NCBI GenBank assembly: GCA_963678705.1
Contig: OY783212.1
Coordinates: 8,246,001-8,310,000, forward strand
DNA: 64,000 nt
DNA from: Panorpa germanica
Taxonomy: Eukaryota; Arthropoda; Insecta; Mecoptera; Panorpidae
Reading direction: 5' to 3'
In this document: piece by piece, positions 41,602 through 54,900 of the stretch
Layout of the letters: every line of letters starts with the position of its first letter
Position numbering within the stretch: position 1 is the stretch's first letter
Translations under genes and position numbers: made by a program
The notes under the pieces: generated by a model
The model's database searches: none
What the model saw: only the letters and a program-made list of their open reading frames with translations
Told to the model about the DNA's origin: nothing

Positions 41602-41716
41602 GTCATAAGGTTTGTGACGTCACTTCTAATCTAAAATTTCTCTTCCAAATAAAGAAACAAGTCTAAAAAAAATTAAGACTAAATATTTTTTTTCTATTGA
41701 GTGACATCAAAACATG
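41602..41716. repeat. MITE-like repeat with GTGACGTCAC ends, copy 2
   Basis: Bounded by tgtgacgtcacttctaatct and gagtgacatcaaaac; the same layout as 16286-16411, diverged in the middle. Confidence 0.5.
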
Positions 41717-43053
41717 GGGTCCACAATGTGTGACAAGACGTGACAAGAGAATTAGGGGATAGATACCATGATATTTGTGAAACGTAATTTATGGAAGAAT
41801 CCTAATTTTAAGGTCATACAAATCTTACTCACACCTACTTATTCAAAAGAGAACCACAACCAATATGTGATCAATGTAATAGCTCACTAACAGTAACAGT
41901 ATATTATTCCTCGAAGCTCATAGTATTCGTCGCACAGACAAAGCTGTAATATATCTGAGGAATATAGGAAGATGTTTGAAAGCAGGGAAAGTGTGAAAAA
42001 CCTTTTTGACTTTATTAATAAAACTAAATTAATCTCTTTATTTTAAGTACCCATACTCGTGTCTATAAGTTGTAAATTATGTTTCTTAAATGTTTAAAAA
42101 TATATATACTTTTTAAGTGCTAATAACTTTTGAAAGTTGATGCACTTAAATAAATATTAATAAAAATATATGTACATGAAACTAAAATAAATAAAAAAAT
42201 ATGCATTATAAATATACAATTATGAATTAGAAAGCAATAATTTTGTAGAAATTCAAATATTGATTATGTGTTCATTGCACCACTGCATAATTTAGTATAA
42301 GAATATTTTCCAACGCCCGTAACGAGGGAACCCACAAGAGTAGCAGCATATGGTCAGCCAGCAGCACTGAGAATAGAACACATGTCGGGTGGTTGGTTGG
42401 TGTTTTAGACGATTTGAAGGGAGCAACCACAATCTCTGATAAAACTCTTGCATGTGTTCAGACTGCTAAGCATCAGAATACGATTATTTGGTATTTGTTT
42501 CACCATCTACTCAACATGGATGTAAACACATACAAATTTACACAAACACTGAAATGCCAAACCGTAACTATTTGTTTTAGAATGCTATTTGGTACGATAC
42601 AAACCATCATCGACGTGAAATTCTTGTGAAAATGCATAATACTGGTACTTGTAATTCAGTACCATAAATGTATATCACCGCTCACCACAATACGGTTGGA
42701 TGTTACACAATGTTTAGATGTAATTAAAAAAATCAAAAAATTTCCTCATTCACTGTATCATGTATTTAGAATTCAGATAATAAATGAAAAAGTGGTCTTA
42801 TGAAAATTAAGAAAATTATCAGTAAGAGACTAATGTCGCTTCAAACTTGCATAACTCTGTTAATTTTAACAATCTATCTACCTCCAATATAGGTCGTTAC
42901 AACTAATAAAAATGTCACTTGTAAATTAATGTTATTTTATCTCTTAAATGTAAATTATTTATTATAACATTTCTTGCATTTAGATTTCTAGATTGTGTTT
43001 AATTATAAGATTTAAAGCACACTTATGTTGTCATTTTACTTTTTACCTACAAC

Positions 43054-43205
43054 CAGGCCCGGATTTGAGGGAGTGCAGGCGGGCTACTGCCCCAGGGCCT
43101 CCACAAGTTAAGGGCCACCACAATAGAGATAAAAGAAATAAATTTTTGAAAAGGCCTCCGCTCCTTTGTTTCCCCAGGGTCTCCACACCTCTAAATGCGG
43201 CACTG
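43054..43205. mobile_element. short hAT-type MITE with perfect 8-bp TSD
   Basis: A 152-bp GC-richer block starts CAGGCCCGGATTTGAGG and ends CTCTAAATGCGGCACTG, an imperfect inverted repeat with hAT-like CAG...CTG ends. It is bounded by the perfect 8-bp duplication cctacaac (43046-43053 and 43206-43213). The interior repeats the words CCCCAGGG and GGCCTCC. It has no coding capacity; open frames overlapping it at 42993-43325 and 43043-43312 are by-products of its base composition. Confidence 0.88.
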
Positions 43206-44678
43206 CCTACAACCGTAATCAAACATTGCATATTTACAAAGACATTAGTGTATTCACTAATTTCTCTTAATAATGTATCTCTTTGGCCTTTTAGTTTTTT
43301 CATCTTCTCCATAAGAGTAGTTTAGTGATTTTAAAATGTATTTTTAAAGCAGATGTATTTTACATATTATACCCGCTAAATACAAATCATACTTAAACAA
43401 TGTATAGTATTAATTATTTAATCAAAAAGTGACCTATTCTGTTACTTTTACACTTAAAAAGGCTTTCTTAATGGCGTATGATTCTAAAAATGCTTTTTTA
43501 AGAAGTTTAATGATTATACTAATTTTCGAAAAAGAATAATTTCGGTGATTTTTAAAAATAGAAGGCAATTTTTCAAAATGCATTAAAATAGGTAACAATA
43601 CGTTGTATATAAATAAAATCGTTTATATAAAGAGTACACGTATGCACGTATTGTGTATTTAATGCGTGTACTGTTTCGAAGAATTGTTTCATCCATTCAA
43701 ATTGTAAAAATGCTTTCCTCGCTTTGCGAATGTTAGCAGTTATCCCAGCTGTTTTTAATTCTCTGACAATGTTATAGGATTTTTTAAATAAAACTTCGGG
43801 TCAATAGTGTTATGCATGAATATACCACTTAACATATGTAACTCTGACATAACCTCCAATATGTTTAATATTATATCGTACATAATAAAAATAAAAGCAT
43901 CTGGCAATACTTTCATAATAATAGTATAATTTAGAATAATACACTTCATTTAAAAGTCTTAAAGAAATGCTATAAATACAAAATCTGCTAATACAATATA
44001 CTCGTACATTGTATAATATTTGAACGCACGGTATATTATTACTTTCTGCTGCTTTTCAAGATATTTAAACAGTGAAGTAAGTCATTATACAATTCAAGTT
44101 ATTGCTTGCTACTGTTATGTTTTGTATTTTTGGCTAATACCCACGAATCGAGGTACACAAAGAGCACAAAAGGGCACGCACGTTACTCATAAACATGCAG
44201 TTGATATTGTAAATACAATATAGGAGTATTTCCATAGCTTACTTGTTTACGAGGTGTTTACTTGCTGTACATACACAACCGTAGTTAGTGGTGTAAAAGT
44301 GTAGGACAATGCACTCACTCACTCCACACGAGCTTCTACGTGTTTTATAGTTGTATGTTAATTATAAATCAGGATGCATTAACATGTTAAATTATTTGTT
44401 CATTTTACTTCTATCCGACGTTAAATCAAAATAGTTTTCAGGAGAAATAATTATAAGTTGAAGTTTGATTGACTTTATTGATTTTATGTTTTATAATGTA
44501 CATATTATAAAGGATGTTATTAAAATACAATATTCGCGATATAATTATCCATTATATTTTATATTCGATACATGAAATAATAAAGAAATAACCTTGCTAA
44601 TCATTTTTAAAAATGGCTCATTGTCAGGAAGGATTTATTCTTGATGTAAGACTACGGTGTCTTTGGACACGATCTGTG

Positions 44679-44716
44679 GACCAGCGCTATATTTTCTGGA
44701 TGTGGTTGTTGTCAAC
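44679..44716 (-). repeat. dispersed repeat fragment, inverted
   Basis: accagcgctatattttctgg followed by atgtggttgttgtcaac; the same core as 13840-13875. A further short piece (taaacccagaaaatatagcg) is at 29090. Confidence 0.5.
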
Positions 44717-46289
44717 ATTTAATTAATTATATGCTCACCTCATAAATGACCTTCACTTCTACTTTTGACTCGTGTCAAATTCAATTGTATTCAGTGACAT
44801 TTTACTCCTTGTAATCTCAACCGTTGAAGCAATTGAAGTATTTATAACTTGAATTATAATTATTATAAAGCCTCAATGAATAGGAGAATGCGTTGGTGTG
44901 CGGAGAACGGTCTGGTCGTAAAACTGCATGAAGCCGCCATCGTTGCAGATGTAATTGATAGTAGCAAATACCAATATTATCGTATACTGTACATTATTAA
45001 TAAGATAAACTTTTTTACATTAAATTTAATGTAAAATATACATGAAAAGTCTCTTAGTGTCCTTTGTGAATATATTACGTTACAGAATGAAAATTAAGCC
45101 TTATATAGTTACAACTTTTTGTTTATATAAAATTTAATTAACTACTTTTAAAGCAGTTAAACAATAAAAACTCCACTCGAAATCAAATTAATAAAACATA
45201 TGAATTTTCGTCCTGAAAGAGTTTGCTCACAGTTCAATTTCTCAAAGTCCATCATATGAAATGTCAATGTTATGGGCTATAACTTCACCTGTCAGAATTC
45301 AAGCGACGGAAAAGTGAACACGAAAACTACAATTAAAGTGAAAAAATAGCAGAAACTTCACATGCCATTTTAGTGTGAAATTTATGTAAATGTTTCTTTT
45401 TTCTCTCTAATTTTTCATTTAATAGAAAAAATACGTTTTTGCGGACCCCCAGAACTTTGCAGTAGGGCCAACACTGTTAAAATATCACTACTGTATATCC
45501 ATTATACTCATAATATATTCATACATGATATTTATGTGCATTTTCTACAAGTACTATATTATGCTAATCCTTGCATGATTGTATTATATCAATAAATTTA
45601 CTGTGTTTTTAAATGTCCGGAAAAATTACATATGTTTGCAAATTGCTCATAACGTAATTATTCGTTGGTGGTACCCCAACGATCATATCTGGAACCCGAC
45701 ATGGTGTGTTTGTCACCGTGTGTGATTGCAGCGCCCATTAGGCTAACTTAATGACATACACTGATCTATATATTTAACTTAAATATTTGTTTATTTCTCT
45801 ATAAAAATTGAAATAATCCAAAGAGTCATTTGCATAATAAATCGTTACTACTCGCATGCTAACGGCCTTTATTTCATTTATGAAGCACAACAAATAATTT
45901 AAACGCTCATAAAATAAGTCTGATAAACTTCTAACTATAAGTTTTCTATCAGAAATAAAAACTCTTTGAGTTATTACTGTGAAAGGTATTATTATTAATT
46001 CTGTTTACTTTCTTGTTAACTTTTTATTACTTTGAAGTATATTATATATGATAACGAATTTATTATTGTGATAAAAATATGTGCTGAACAAAAGTATTAT
46101 CGATTATGCTATCGAGTACTACATTTTAAATTAAAAGCGAAGTTTTGAGAAAAACACGTTTAAAATGTTATATGTAAAAAATAAGGTCTTAAACAAAGGA
46201 AGCTATTAAATATACATACTTCAAAAGTTCAATTTTTTTTTTTAATAATTTCTATAGGTAATAAATTTTGATTATTGGTATTATTACAG

Positions 46290-46385
46290 ATTCGCTTCAG
46301 GCGCCTCGGTTTATCACACAACCATCATCATCCAGCAGCATCGTCAGCGAGGGCCGAACTAAAATCTTGCAATGTCAGGCACTAG
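46290..46385 (+). CDS. sdk: sidekick coding exon (Ig1, first half)
   Basis: This exon encodes 32 residues that run from the start of the mature ectodomain into the first immunoglobulin domain. The reading includes QAPRFITQPSSS, then IVSEGRTKILQCQALG, which matches the beginning of the Ig1 of insect Sidekick as I know it. The Cys in LQCQAL is the first Ig1 disulfide cysteine. The acceptor is ttattacag before 46290 and the donor is g|gtaagt at 46386; both flanking introns are in phase 1. The final G joins the first two bases of the exon at 59800 to make Gly. Sidekick is a homophilic single-pass adhesion protein of six Ig and about thirteen fibronectin III domains, acting at synaptic layers and tricellular junctions. 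The exon that should supply the signal peptide was not found. A nearer acceptor, ttcag before 46301, is possible but would lose conserved residues. Confidence 0.9.
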   Translation: MRFRRLGLSHNHHHPAASSARAELKSCNVRH

Positions 46386-46497
46386 GTAAGTGTATTCAGT
46401 ATTGTACTTTTATATTTTATTGTACTGTTAAAAGATTTAACCTTTATTATGAGATATGGAAAATAATAATTTGATTTCATCGCAACAAATACCGCCC

Positions 46498-46519
46498 CGA
46501 GCTCGAGCTCGAGCTCGAG
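46498..46519. repeat. (CGAGCT)n perfect palindromic tandem
   Basis: A 22-nt run of the hexamer CGAGCT, itself fully palindromic, about 110 bp after an sdk splice donor. GC-rich in an AT-rich intron. Confidence 0.9.
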
Positions 46520-46909
46520 TATTCCATTTCAGTCAGTTCCAATGCATTGTGACTCGGAGTTTACAATAACATTATGCAGCGTTAAGCTGAGTCAGATCAG
46601 ATAACGAACGCTGGTTAATACCTGTGTGATGTGATTTAAGGTCTGTACGGACATATCAGTGGAGAACAGTGCCGTGTCGCCTTTTACTAGGAGAAGTACT
46701 GACATCACTGAACATTACTGACGCTGACAAGTAGGAATAGATTCGTACAAAATATATGGAACAATATCATATTTCACTGACACTGATGTGTGCTCAGAGA
46801 CATTTACATTGCATTAAACAGTGCTTGTGTCAAACCGGCGGCACCGGTGTTGGTCCGCAGAATCTATGTGTCAAAAATGTTAAACATTACTAACGTTACT
46901 TGTTATTAA

Positions 46910-47781
46910 CCCTGCGTGTGTACACTGGGTCTTTTAAGGAACAGTTGAAATTTCAAACTCGTATTTCTCTCTCATGAGTACAGAGCGCGCTACACCTATG
47001 CCCTCTAAAAAATGTAGGTAGTGGTAGGGACTTAAGGCTCCAGCAGCGTTCGGATCTGGCAGTTTACCGGCAAAGGCGAAAAGGGTCAGTGTACACACGA
47101 CGTCCGTATTTTCCTATGTTAGGAAATGCACTTCTATTTGCTTTTCTCGTTGTTTTACAGTTTTTCCATGGTTAAAATAAATGTTTTATGTAATTTAATA
47201 TATTATTTCTTAGATTATTTATATTGATTTTTTTTATTACTTCATCTTTTTAATACAATAAGTTTTTGAAGATGGATGACAATCCAAACGGTTGCGCATC
47301 GTAAATTCTCTTTTTGAAACTAATTATAGTTCACTAATATTAAATATTATTTAATAACTTTTGTATTTTCATCAATAATAACTTATTTTGTGCCGAATAA
47401 TCACCGTTCCGTTTATTATGACATGCCTGAATCCGTAAAATATTCCTCACTTTCAGGTGCACAAATAATTTAACTTTTTGGAGCTCACGTCAAAGACACT
47501 ACATTCTTTCGAATGCTTATAGTCTAAAATAAAAAAGTCTAAAACCGTTTTTCTTAATATTTGTTTGTTCTAAAGTTATGAATTTTTTAACAATATTCCG
47601 TTTTTTATGCGTTTTTCACTATCTGTTAATTTTTATTAACAACAGTTTTAAACTTTGGACTTTAGCAACTTCTGGACCATGTAGTAGACACTTCAAGAAG
47701 TAATCCAGATTTTTTCAGATTCTTTAAAAGCTTAGAAAACTACACACCGTGTCTCGAAAAATATAGTGTTCACACGCAGGG
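46910..47781. mobile_element. non-autonomous piggyBac-type element
   Basis: The two ends are CCCTGCGTGTGTACACT and, on the other strand, CCCTGCGTGTGAACACT, differing at one position. Each is flanked directly by TTAA (46906-46909 and 47782-47785), the target that piggyBac transposases duplicate. The 872-bp interior shows no transposase frame. Ends starting CCC, the TTAA target and near-identical TIRs support the family; the exact subfamily is unknown. It lies about 0.5 kb inside the first sdk intron. Confidence 0.87.
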
Positions 47782-50069
47782 TTAATAATATTTATTCATT
47801 TCGTCATGTCATTTTGATTTTGATTTGATGCCATATTTCAAAGAATCTTCAGTTCACTGCTAACATTTCTATTATAACCTCTAAATAAATATATTTAACA
47901 TATGAGTATATATATACTTTTACAACGTAACGAAAACTGGTGGAACATTTCTGTATTCTGTGTTGTTGAGATACTTAATTCAAATTATAATCCTACAATC
48001 GATGTTTGTTACTTTTTCAGTTCATTACTCGGAAATGAATAAAATCACCTGTACAAACGTCAATCGTGAATCAAATTTAATGGCAATAAAAGTAGAAAAT
48101 TCTTGACAATTCAGTAAACATTTTCTCTGCTCATAAAAGTAATTTCAGTTTGTATAGCCAGTCAATAAATGATTTAAAACGACTTCCCAGTTAATAATAA
48201 TTCATACTTTTATTGCTGCTTGTCTAAATACATCATATGGCCGTTATACTATTATTTACGAGTAATAGGCAAATATTATTTATAATTTATATTAGTAGCA
48301 ATTTGCGGACCTAAATATAGTACTTGTTTAAATAATTCACACGGCCTTACGTTCTATTCATAGTACGCTTAATTATACTGAAGGAAATTTGCTATACGTA
48401 TAATTTTACGCACACACATGCATCTATAAACGTACGTTGATCCAGTATACTATTAAAGTTTTTCACCGATACATTGTTTTTTCAAACAACTCTCATTATA
48501 ACAATTTTTATAAGATCTAAAGATGAGTTCGTTTATTAAAATATTCTTCTTCCTTCTTTATAGAACCGAAAGGTAGTAAGCTAATTTAGGATCATTTGAA
48601 AATTTACTATAATAATATATATAGCTCTATCAAAATAGTTACTTTTATTATTACTATAATAGTTACTATTATTGTATACCAATAATAAACCCAATAATAG
48701 CCAAACTAGAACTGTATCAGGTTTGCCAGGTATGGTCCTCGTGAGACAGCCACGTTACATTTTCTACCAGCACGTGATCAGGATCCTTGCATCATCTAGG
48801 TAATATTCTTCTCTAGCAAATCCTCTTTTTCCTATAAATTCAAATTTTCTCTAACAAAATATTAAATACTTGTATTTTATTTTTTCATTTATTACCACAA
48901 TTTCTATACTTTTCAGTGACAATTTCTATCGGCTCAAATATACATATAACATATATGCAATATACGTGGCTGTGTTAAATTGAAATGTACGTTCAAAAAC
49001 AAAAGGAAGCAACTGTTCTATGTATGGAACAGAATGATGAAAGATATGAACCTACAACACTATATCCTACATAGCTGCTATATTCAATAAATCAAATCAA
49101 CATAACATCCTTTTCATGTGCTATACTTCAAGTTCAGTATCTCTGGCTTCGTCTCTCGAGTTTAAACTCCTTATGACATATTTTGCGATTCATATCTCTT
49201 GATATATTTCAAGATGTGATAATCCAATAAGTTGTGCAATCTTCACCAGGGATCCAATAAAAAACAAAATCATCTACAATATACAGTTACCCGTCTGCAT
49301 CAGACTTCAGCGCTGTCAGTGTTTTGTCCAGACGCCACAGACATCTTATACACAGTTTATACTTTATATCATACAGTGACTGTCATGGGGCCAGGGGCAC
49401 TTCGAATTTGACTACATGAAACAGATTTACTATTACTTGCAGATGTAGATGTAGACGTCTGTCTGTCGGTTGATGTCTAAAGTCTGAACTACTCGTATCT
49501 CTGTAAACTAATATGGAATGCCTGCCTCAGATGAAAACTGTAAAATGTGGTAAACCATATGCAGAATAGTGTGGTGTGATCCAAGATGCAGTATTACATG
49601 AAAAAAACGAAAGTATTATCATAATGTGTGGTGTATTGTGTAGAGACAATGGACATTGTGGTATGTGTGCAAAAACCACTATGGTTGCTGCTAGGTGTAG
49701 ATTTACTTACAGTCCCTTTAAAAGAGGCTCGATTTGGGATTACAAATTTTATTAACAACGGAAGATTAACGTCAAACTACGAACAGATTAACACTCTCTC
49801 TCTCTATTTGTTTCATGCGTTTATATGTTGTTCTGTCTATCTTTTAATGGCAATGATATAAGTGTCTTAAGACAGTCCTGTCAAGAGTGTGCGACCGCCT
49901 TAACCGTTTGTGTAATTTTTGGTTGTAACACTCATCTCGGAATATTCGGCACTTATATAAGCATGATCTGAGGCTAATCTACTCTCTTATTGTTGATTGT
50001 AATAAAAACTCAATAATTATGATTTTTCTATTTTTATATTGTCTTTTATATTTATTTAAATTTACTTTT

Positions 50070-50195
50070 ACATTAACTACCAGAGCCATCATAACATTCT
50101 TTTACATGTAATTTACAAATATCTTTTAGTATTCTCTATTAATTTAAATAATTCACCAATTAATTTAGAATCAAAATTAACTTAACAAACATTTA
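50070..50195. repeat. dispersed repeat, diverged copy 3
   Basis: Retains attaatttaaataattca, ccaattaattt and aacttaacaaacatttagta in the order seen in the other two copies; older by divergence. Confidence 0.45.
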
Positions 50196-51406
50196 GTAAT
50201 AATCGGAAAGTTTTTATCACATCAAAAATTTGACTTATATACATATTACATTAACACCTAATAAAAAGAAACAAGAGAAAATAAAGATTATAATACTGTA
50301 GAATCTCGGTATAACGAAAGATAATTAAAATAAATGAATATTAATAGCAGGTCAGAAATTCAATCCATAAATTTACTATAGAATATTGTATAGTAATTAT
50401 TATTTACTACAGAATATTGTATAGTATATTATTGGTAAGTTTCCTCGTGGAAATCGCACACTGTTAAATTCTACATGTGACGAAATTTTGTACTTTATTT
50501 TCAGTTTAAATGTGCAAGGGCACTAACACGCGGAGAAATTTCTTTCATTATTTGTTTATTAAATATTGTACTACAAACTTATAATGTTAACTTACATTTA
50601 AATGTTTAATTAAATGCCATATAATAACCGACATAATTAATTCCGTCTCTGAAGCACACATAAAATATTTATCTTGACTATCATGTCCAAGGATTTTTCG
50701 ATAACTTCAAAAGTTGTTAAAAAGTTTATGCTAGTTTAAAGCATTTAAGAAGTTATAATATGAAAGATTGCGCATTAAATTTGAATTCGAATGTTTACCA
50801 CCATTAAAAGTTTTTTCGAAGTATATTTCCACAATTCGGTCACTACATAATATTATACGTTCCGTAAACTGTACTATAAACTAAAGTATGATGTATTATA
50901 TACATACTGAAATATTATATACATACAAGTATAAACTGGCAATAGAGACATGTTTGTTTATACAGGCCGCCTCATGTCCAGTTTATAAACAAGATATGCT
51001 CTCGTGATTAAAAACCATCATCATCCTTTATATCTGCATAAAGACCTCTATACACATAAAACAACACAGATGTCCAAAGTCTAAACATCACGTGCTGCAA
51101 AACTGCACCCCTTAGGACGCCGTACGCGGGCGGAATGAATGATAATAATATACACAAAACTTGATAATTTTAATGATTGAGATGTTTTAATTATCTTAAA
51201 TTAATATTTACGTCTGCAATTGATTGACATGTTATGGCTGAGTTATTCTGTTGGATGGTAGATAGCAAAGACCTTCAAAGTAGGCCATGTCTATTAATAA
51301 ATTTGCACTGGAAAAAATATAATTTACATTAAAAAAATTCATTATATTATGTTCATCTGTAGAGCCTTAACATTATTCTAAATTTCCTGAATTTAAATCA
51401 TAACAA

Positions 51407-51519
<113 letters not shown>

Positions 51520-51753
51520 TATATATTTGTATCGAGTCACAATTACCTAACTAAAATTAGATGGTCTAAATTGTTGTACCACTTTATATACATTTTGTAC
51601 AGGGCCTGCTACAGATTTTATCCGGGGCAATTTACTTTTATATTCCTTGTTTTTTTTTAAATAAAACCTTCCAGATTTGACGCTGCGAAACTTATGAATA
51701 CTCCATTCACACTGCTAACACCCTCCCCCCCCTCCTCCTCCTTCATGTCTTGT

Positions 51754-51932
51754 CACACTTAGGCCTTGAACACACTGCGATTTAAACCTCAGCGGTTTTT
51801 TCTGGTGACTTTGTAACACAAATAAAATTAAAAACCTGTGGTGTGTGCATGCTCATATGATTCAATGTGTTACAAAACTACGCGAAAAAATCGTTGAGGT
51901 TTAAATCGCAGTGTGTTCAAGGCCTAAGTGTG
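51754..51932. mobile_element. 179-bp MITE with ~58-bp inverted repeats
   Basis: The left arm cacacttaggccttgaacac, continuing cactgcgatttaaacctca, is repeated inverted at the right end up to taagtgtg (51932), with a few mismatches further in (gttttttc, gtaacaca). The unpaired centre is about 60 bp. Target duplication is ambiguous because the outermost bases are themselves palindromic (tta/taa). Confidence 0.8.
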
Positions 51933-54900
51933 TATACTCTATTCTTATATCTCTATGGTAATAATAGTCATCTTTTAATTTATAATATACTTTATTTTTA
52001 CAATAGTTTTATTGACACTGTGTATAAGAATTCAATTTATCCCATCCTTTCAACTGCCCCTCATTTATTGCAATGATCTGTTTTGCGATGTATTGCTTCA
52101 ACGATGAATTCTTCTTGCGATAAAATACCCTAGAGATATTTTAATAAAATCGTTTTGTGTAAATATAGTCGTACCTTTATAATCAGGTACATTGTGTGTA
52201 CACATGCCTATACATGTACTAAAACAAATACAAATAATAAAGCTAATTCAGCACTCTATTGTTTTAAACTAGAAACGTAGTATTTTTCTTGTTTATTTTG
52301 TATTAAATTGACTCGATTAATTATTTATATTAAGGTCAAACAACAAACAATAGTCGATAACAATCGCTAATCCGCATAACTTTCTTTTTTTACAATAGTC
52401 AATGTTTTTTCATTGCATTTTTTTAAATGCTACGTTTCTACTACGAGATTACGCTCACGTTTTTTTAATAACCTGACGTACTTAGATTCTTTTTATCATT
52501 TTTTTTATTACCGCCGCCAGTACCGGTACCGGATGCATGTGCAGCATGGCAGAAGCAGTATGCTTGCAGCTTTGTCCGGTCGGTCCTACTCCTATTAACA
52601 ATCTGTGTTTTTTAATGTCCTTGGTAAAATAATAATCCAAATTCTATTTAAAACAAACCAGTTAGTTTCCTTTGTGCCACATTTTTTAAATGTTTTAAAC
52701 ATATTTATACTGCATTTTAATAAAGTGAATGATGTTTTTAATTAATTTCATATACGAGTACATATTATATTTCGAATTATTTTATAATTAATATTATGTC
52801 ATAATTAATATATTCTATATTCGTATATTATTAGTAAAAGTTCATAATTAATTCATGAAAAGGTTAAGAATTACGTATTTTTTATTGCAGGACAGTTTCG
52901 GATAATATTCGTGTTAATTTTAAAGTAACATCAGCATACGTTTATATAGATAAGCTTCAAACTTATATTTTCAGTGTATATAAAGTTGCATATATTTTAG
53001 GTGTTCAAATTTTTAATTATTGTTGTTACGCTCTAATTATTAATAATAAAATTCATTCTATTCCTTCAAGGTTTTATTAATTTTAATGTTTGCGATCTTA
53101 ATTAAAAGTCAATAATAATATAACAATTATTTATTAACCAATACTGTCTAAATGTTCTTTCTCCAATGCCGAAACCCGAACCGCCTTACAAATAAACCTG
53201 TTATAAAATTTATACCAGGTATAAACTGATAATGATGGATAAACTGATGTGCTTTCTCCGTATCCAACAGTTGCCCTCAGACATACGTCCTGTGGTTCAT
53301 AAGTCTCCAATCAGCATATCTAATGAATGGACACTACTGTCCCTCTGTGTTATGTCCTGGTCAGGCCTGAGCTGAAATCACTGCGATATACATGGAGCAT
53401 TAATAGTGTCAAATAGCGCTAACATAATATATTAATTTAGTTCTGATTTTCCACGTTTTTTAGTAATTAATGATAATAATTAACATATGCACGAGTATAT
53501 GTATATTATTATTTAATTTTGTACAAATTATTTTTTTATCTACTAGGTAAAAGCAGTGGTGGATTTAGGCATGTTCTTTATATACAGGTCAACGAAAGGC
53601 CCTTATCACTATATGAAAAAAAAATGCATCAAACCAAATAATTAGTTTTTCAATGTTTGTGCTTATAATTTTTCCTATTTAAAAAGAGGTAAAAAACAAA
53701 TTGGCGAATTGTAGCTACAAACTAAAATTAACTCCGTCCTTGTATGATGAGGAAAGTAGAGGAGTACTTCCGTACACGTGTGCGAACCGGCACCTAGGTT
53801 TATACCAATACTACACCACTATTACCAATAAAGATTATTATTTTATATTTGTACAAGTTAAATCAATTCATATTAACGCCAAATAAATAAACTACATCTT
53901 AAGAAACAAGTTAATAATAATCGCTATTGACATTTCAATTAACACAGTGATACCTTAACCATTTAGTAAAATGTGTTGACATAGACCCCTGTCTGTCAGA
54001 ATTTAATCCATCTACTAATTTACATTAATTTGAATAAATACTAAATATTATTACAACTAATGCTAAAATAATTATCTCGGTTCTATTTAAATATGAAGTT
54101 ATATTTACATACGAGCATATACGAAGTATATAAATCAAAGACAAAATAATATTTTGTTAAACTCGTACTTATTATTTCAATGAGTATACTATTCTTGAGA
54201 TAATATTATTATTGTACAAAATGTTATATATTAAAATCATAAACTGGTCTTAAATGGTTAGTTTTTCTTATAAACACATGATGTTTTTCAATAAGACTAT
54301 ATTATTTATAATCACTTAAGGCAGTTCCAGCGTGAAACCATTTTCGATGGATTTTTTAAAATTTATGTTTATAGGATACGAACTTGTATTCGAAATATAT
54401 TAATTTAAAATATATTTTTTTTCAACTACAACACGTTCTTTTCATTGTGAATGGTGATACCGCAACGCTGCGCGTAAAATTATCTCGAGTAGTGTAGAAT
54501 AAAGAACGGGACAGGTTACCGTATTCATGTTCAAAGTATTTGAATTTCTTACAATAGTAAAGGTCTGACTATACAATACCACCCTGGAACTATCTTAAAA
54601 TATAAAATTAAAAAAGAGTTTTAAATTTTGTTATTTTATTTCATATTAATTTTTTTCTAATTTCACTATGTATTTTGGAAAGTTTATTTAAGTAGAGACA
54701 CGATAACAAAGAAATAAACAACAAAAAGAATTTCCTTGAATCCATTACTTCCAACCAAAATACTATCCTATTTGTTAGAAAACCTTATTGTCACCATCAG
54801 AGTACCAACTCCTACTCCTTCATCCATTAATCCTTTGTCTTGATAATGGCATACAATGTACAGTGAATCCAGGGCTGGTTTTAAACATAATGTCGCTCCA

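Larger units (their letters stand above)
28359..46289. other. region upstream of the first sdk exon, no gene seen
   Basis: Repeats and LINE fragments listed separately occupy part of this span. No exon with a signal peptide ending in phase 1 (as the exon at 46290 requires) was found. It may be a 5' intron of sdk. Confidence 0.6.

Noticed and set aside
49628-49861. 77-residue frame with hydrophobic segments inside the sdk intron
   Set aside because: No splice sites in phase with sdk and no recognisable domain.
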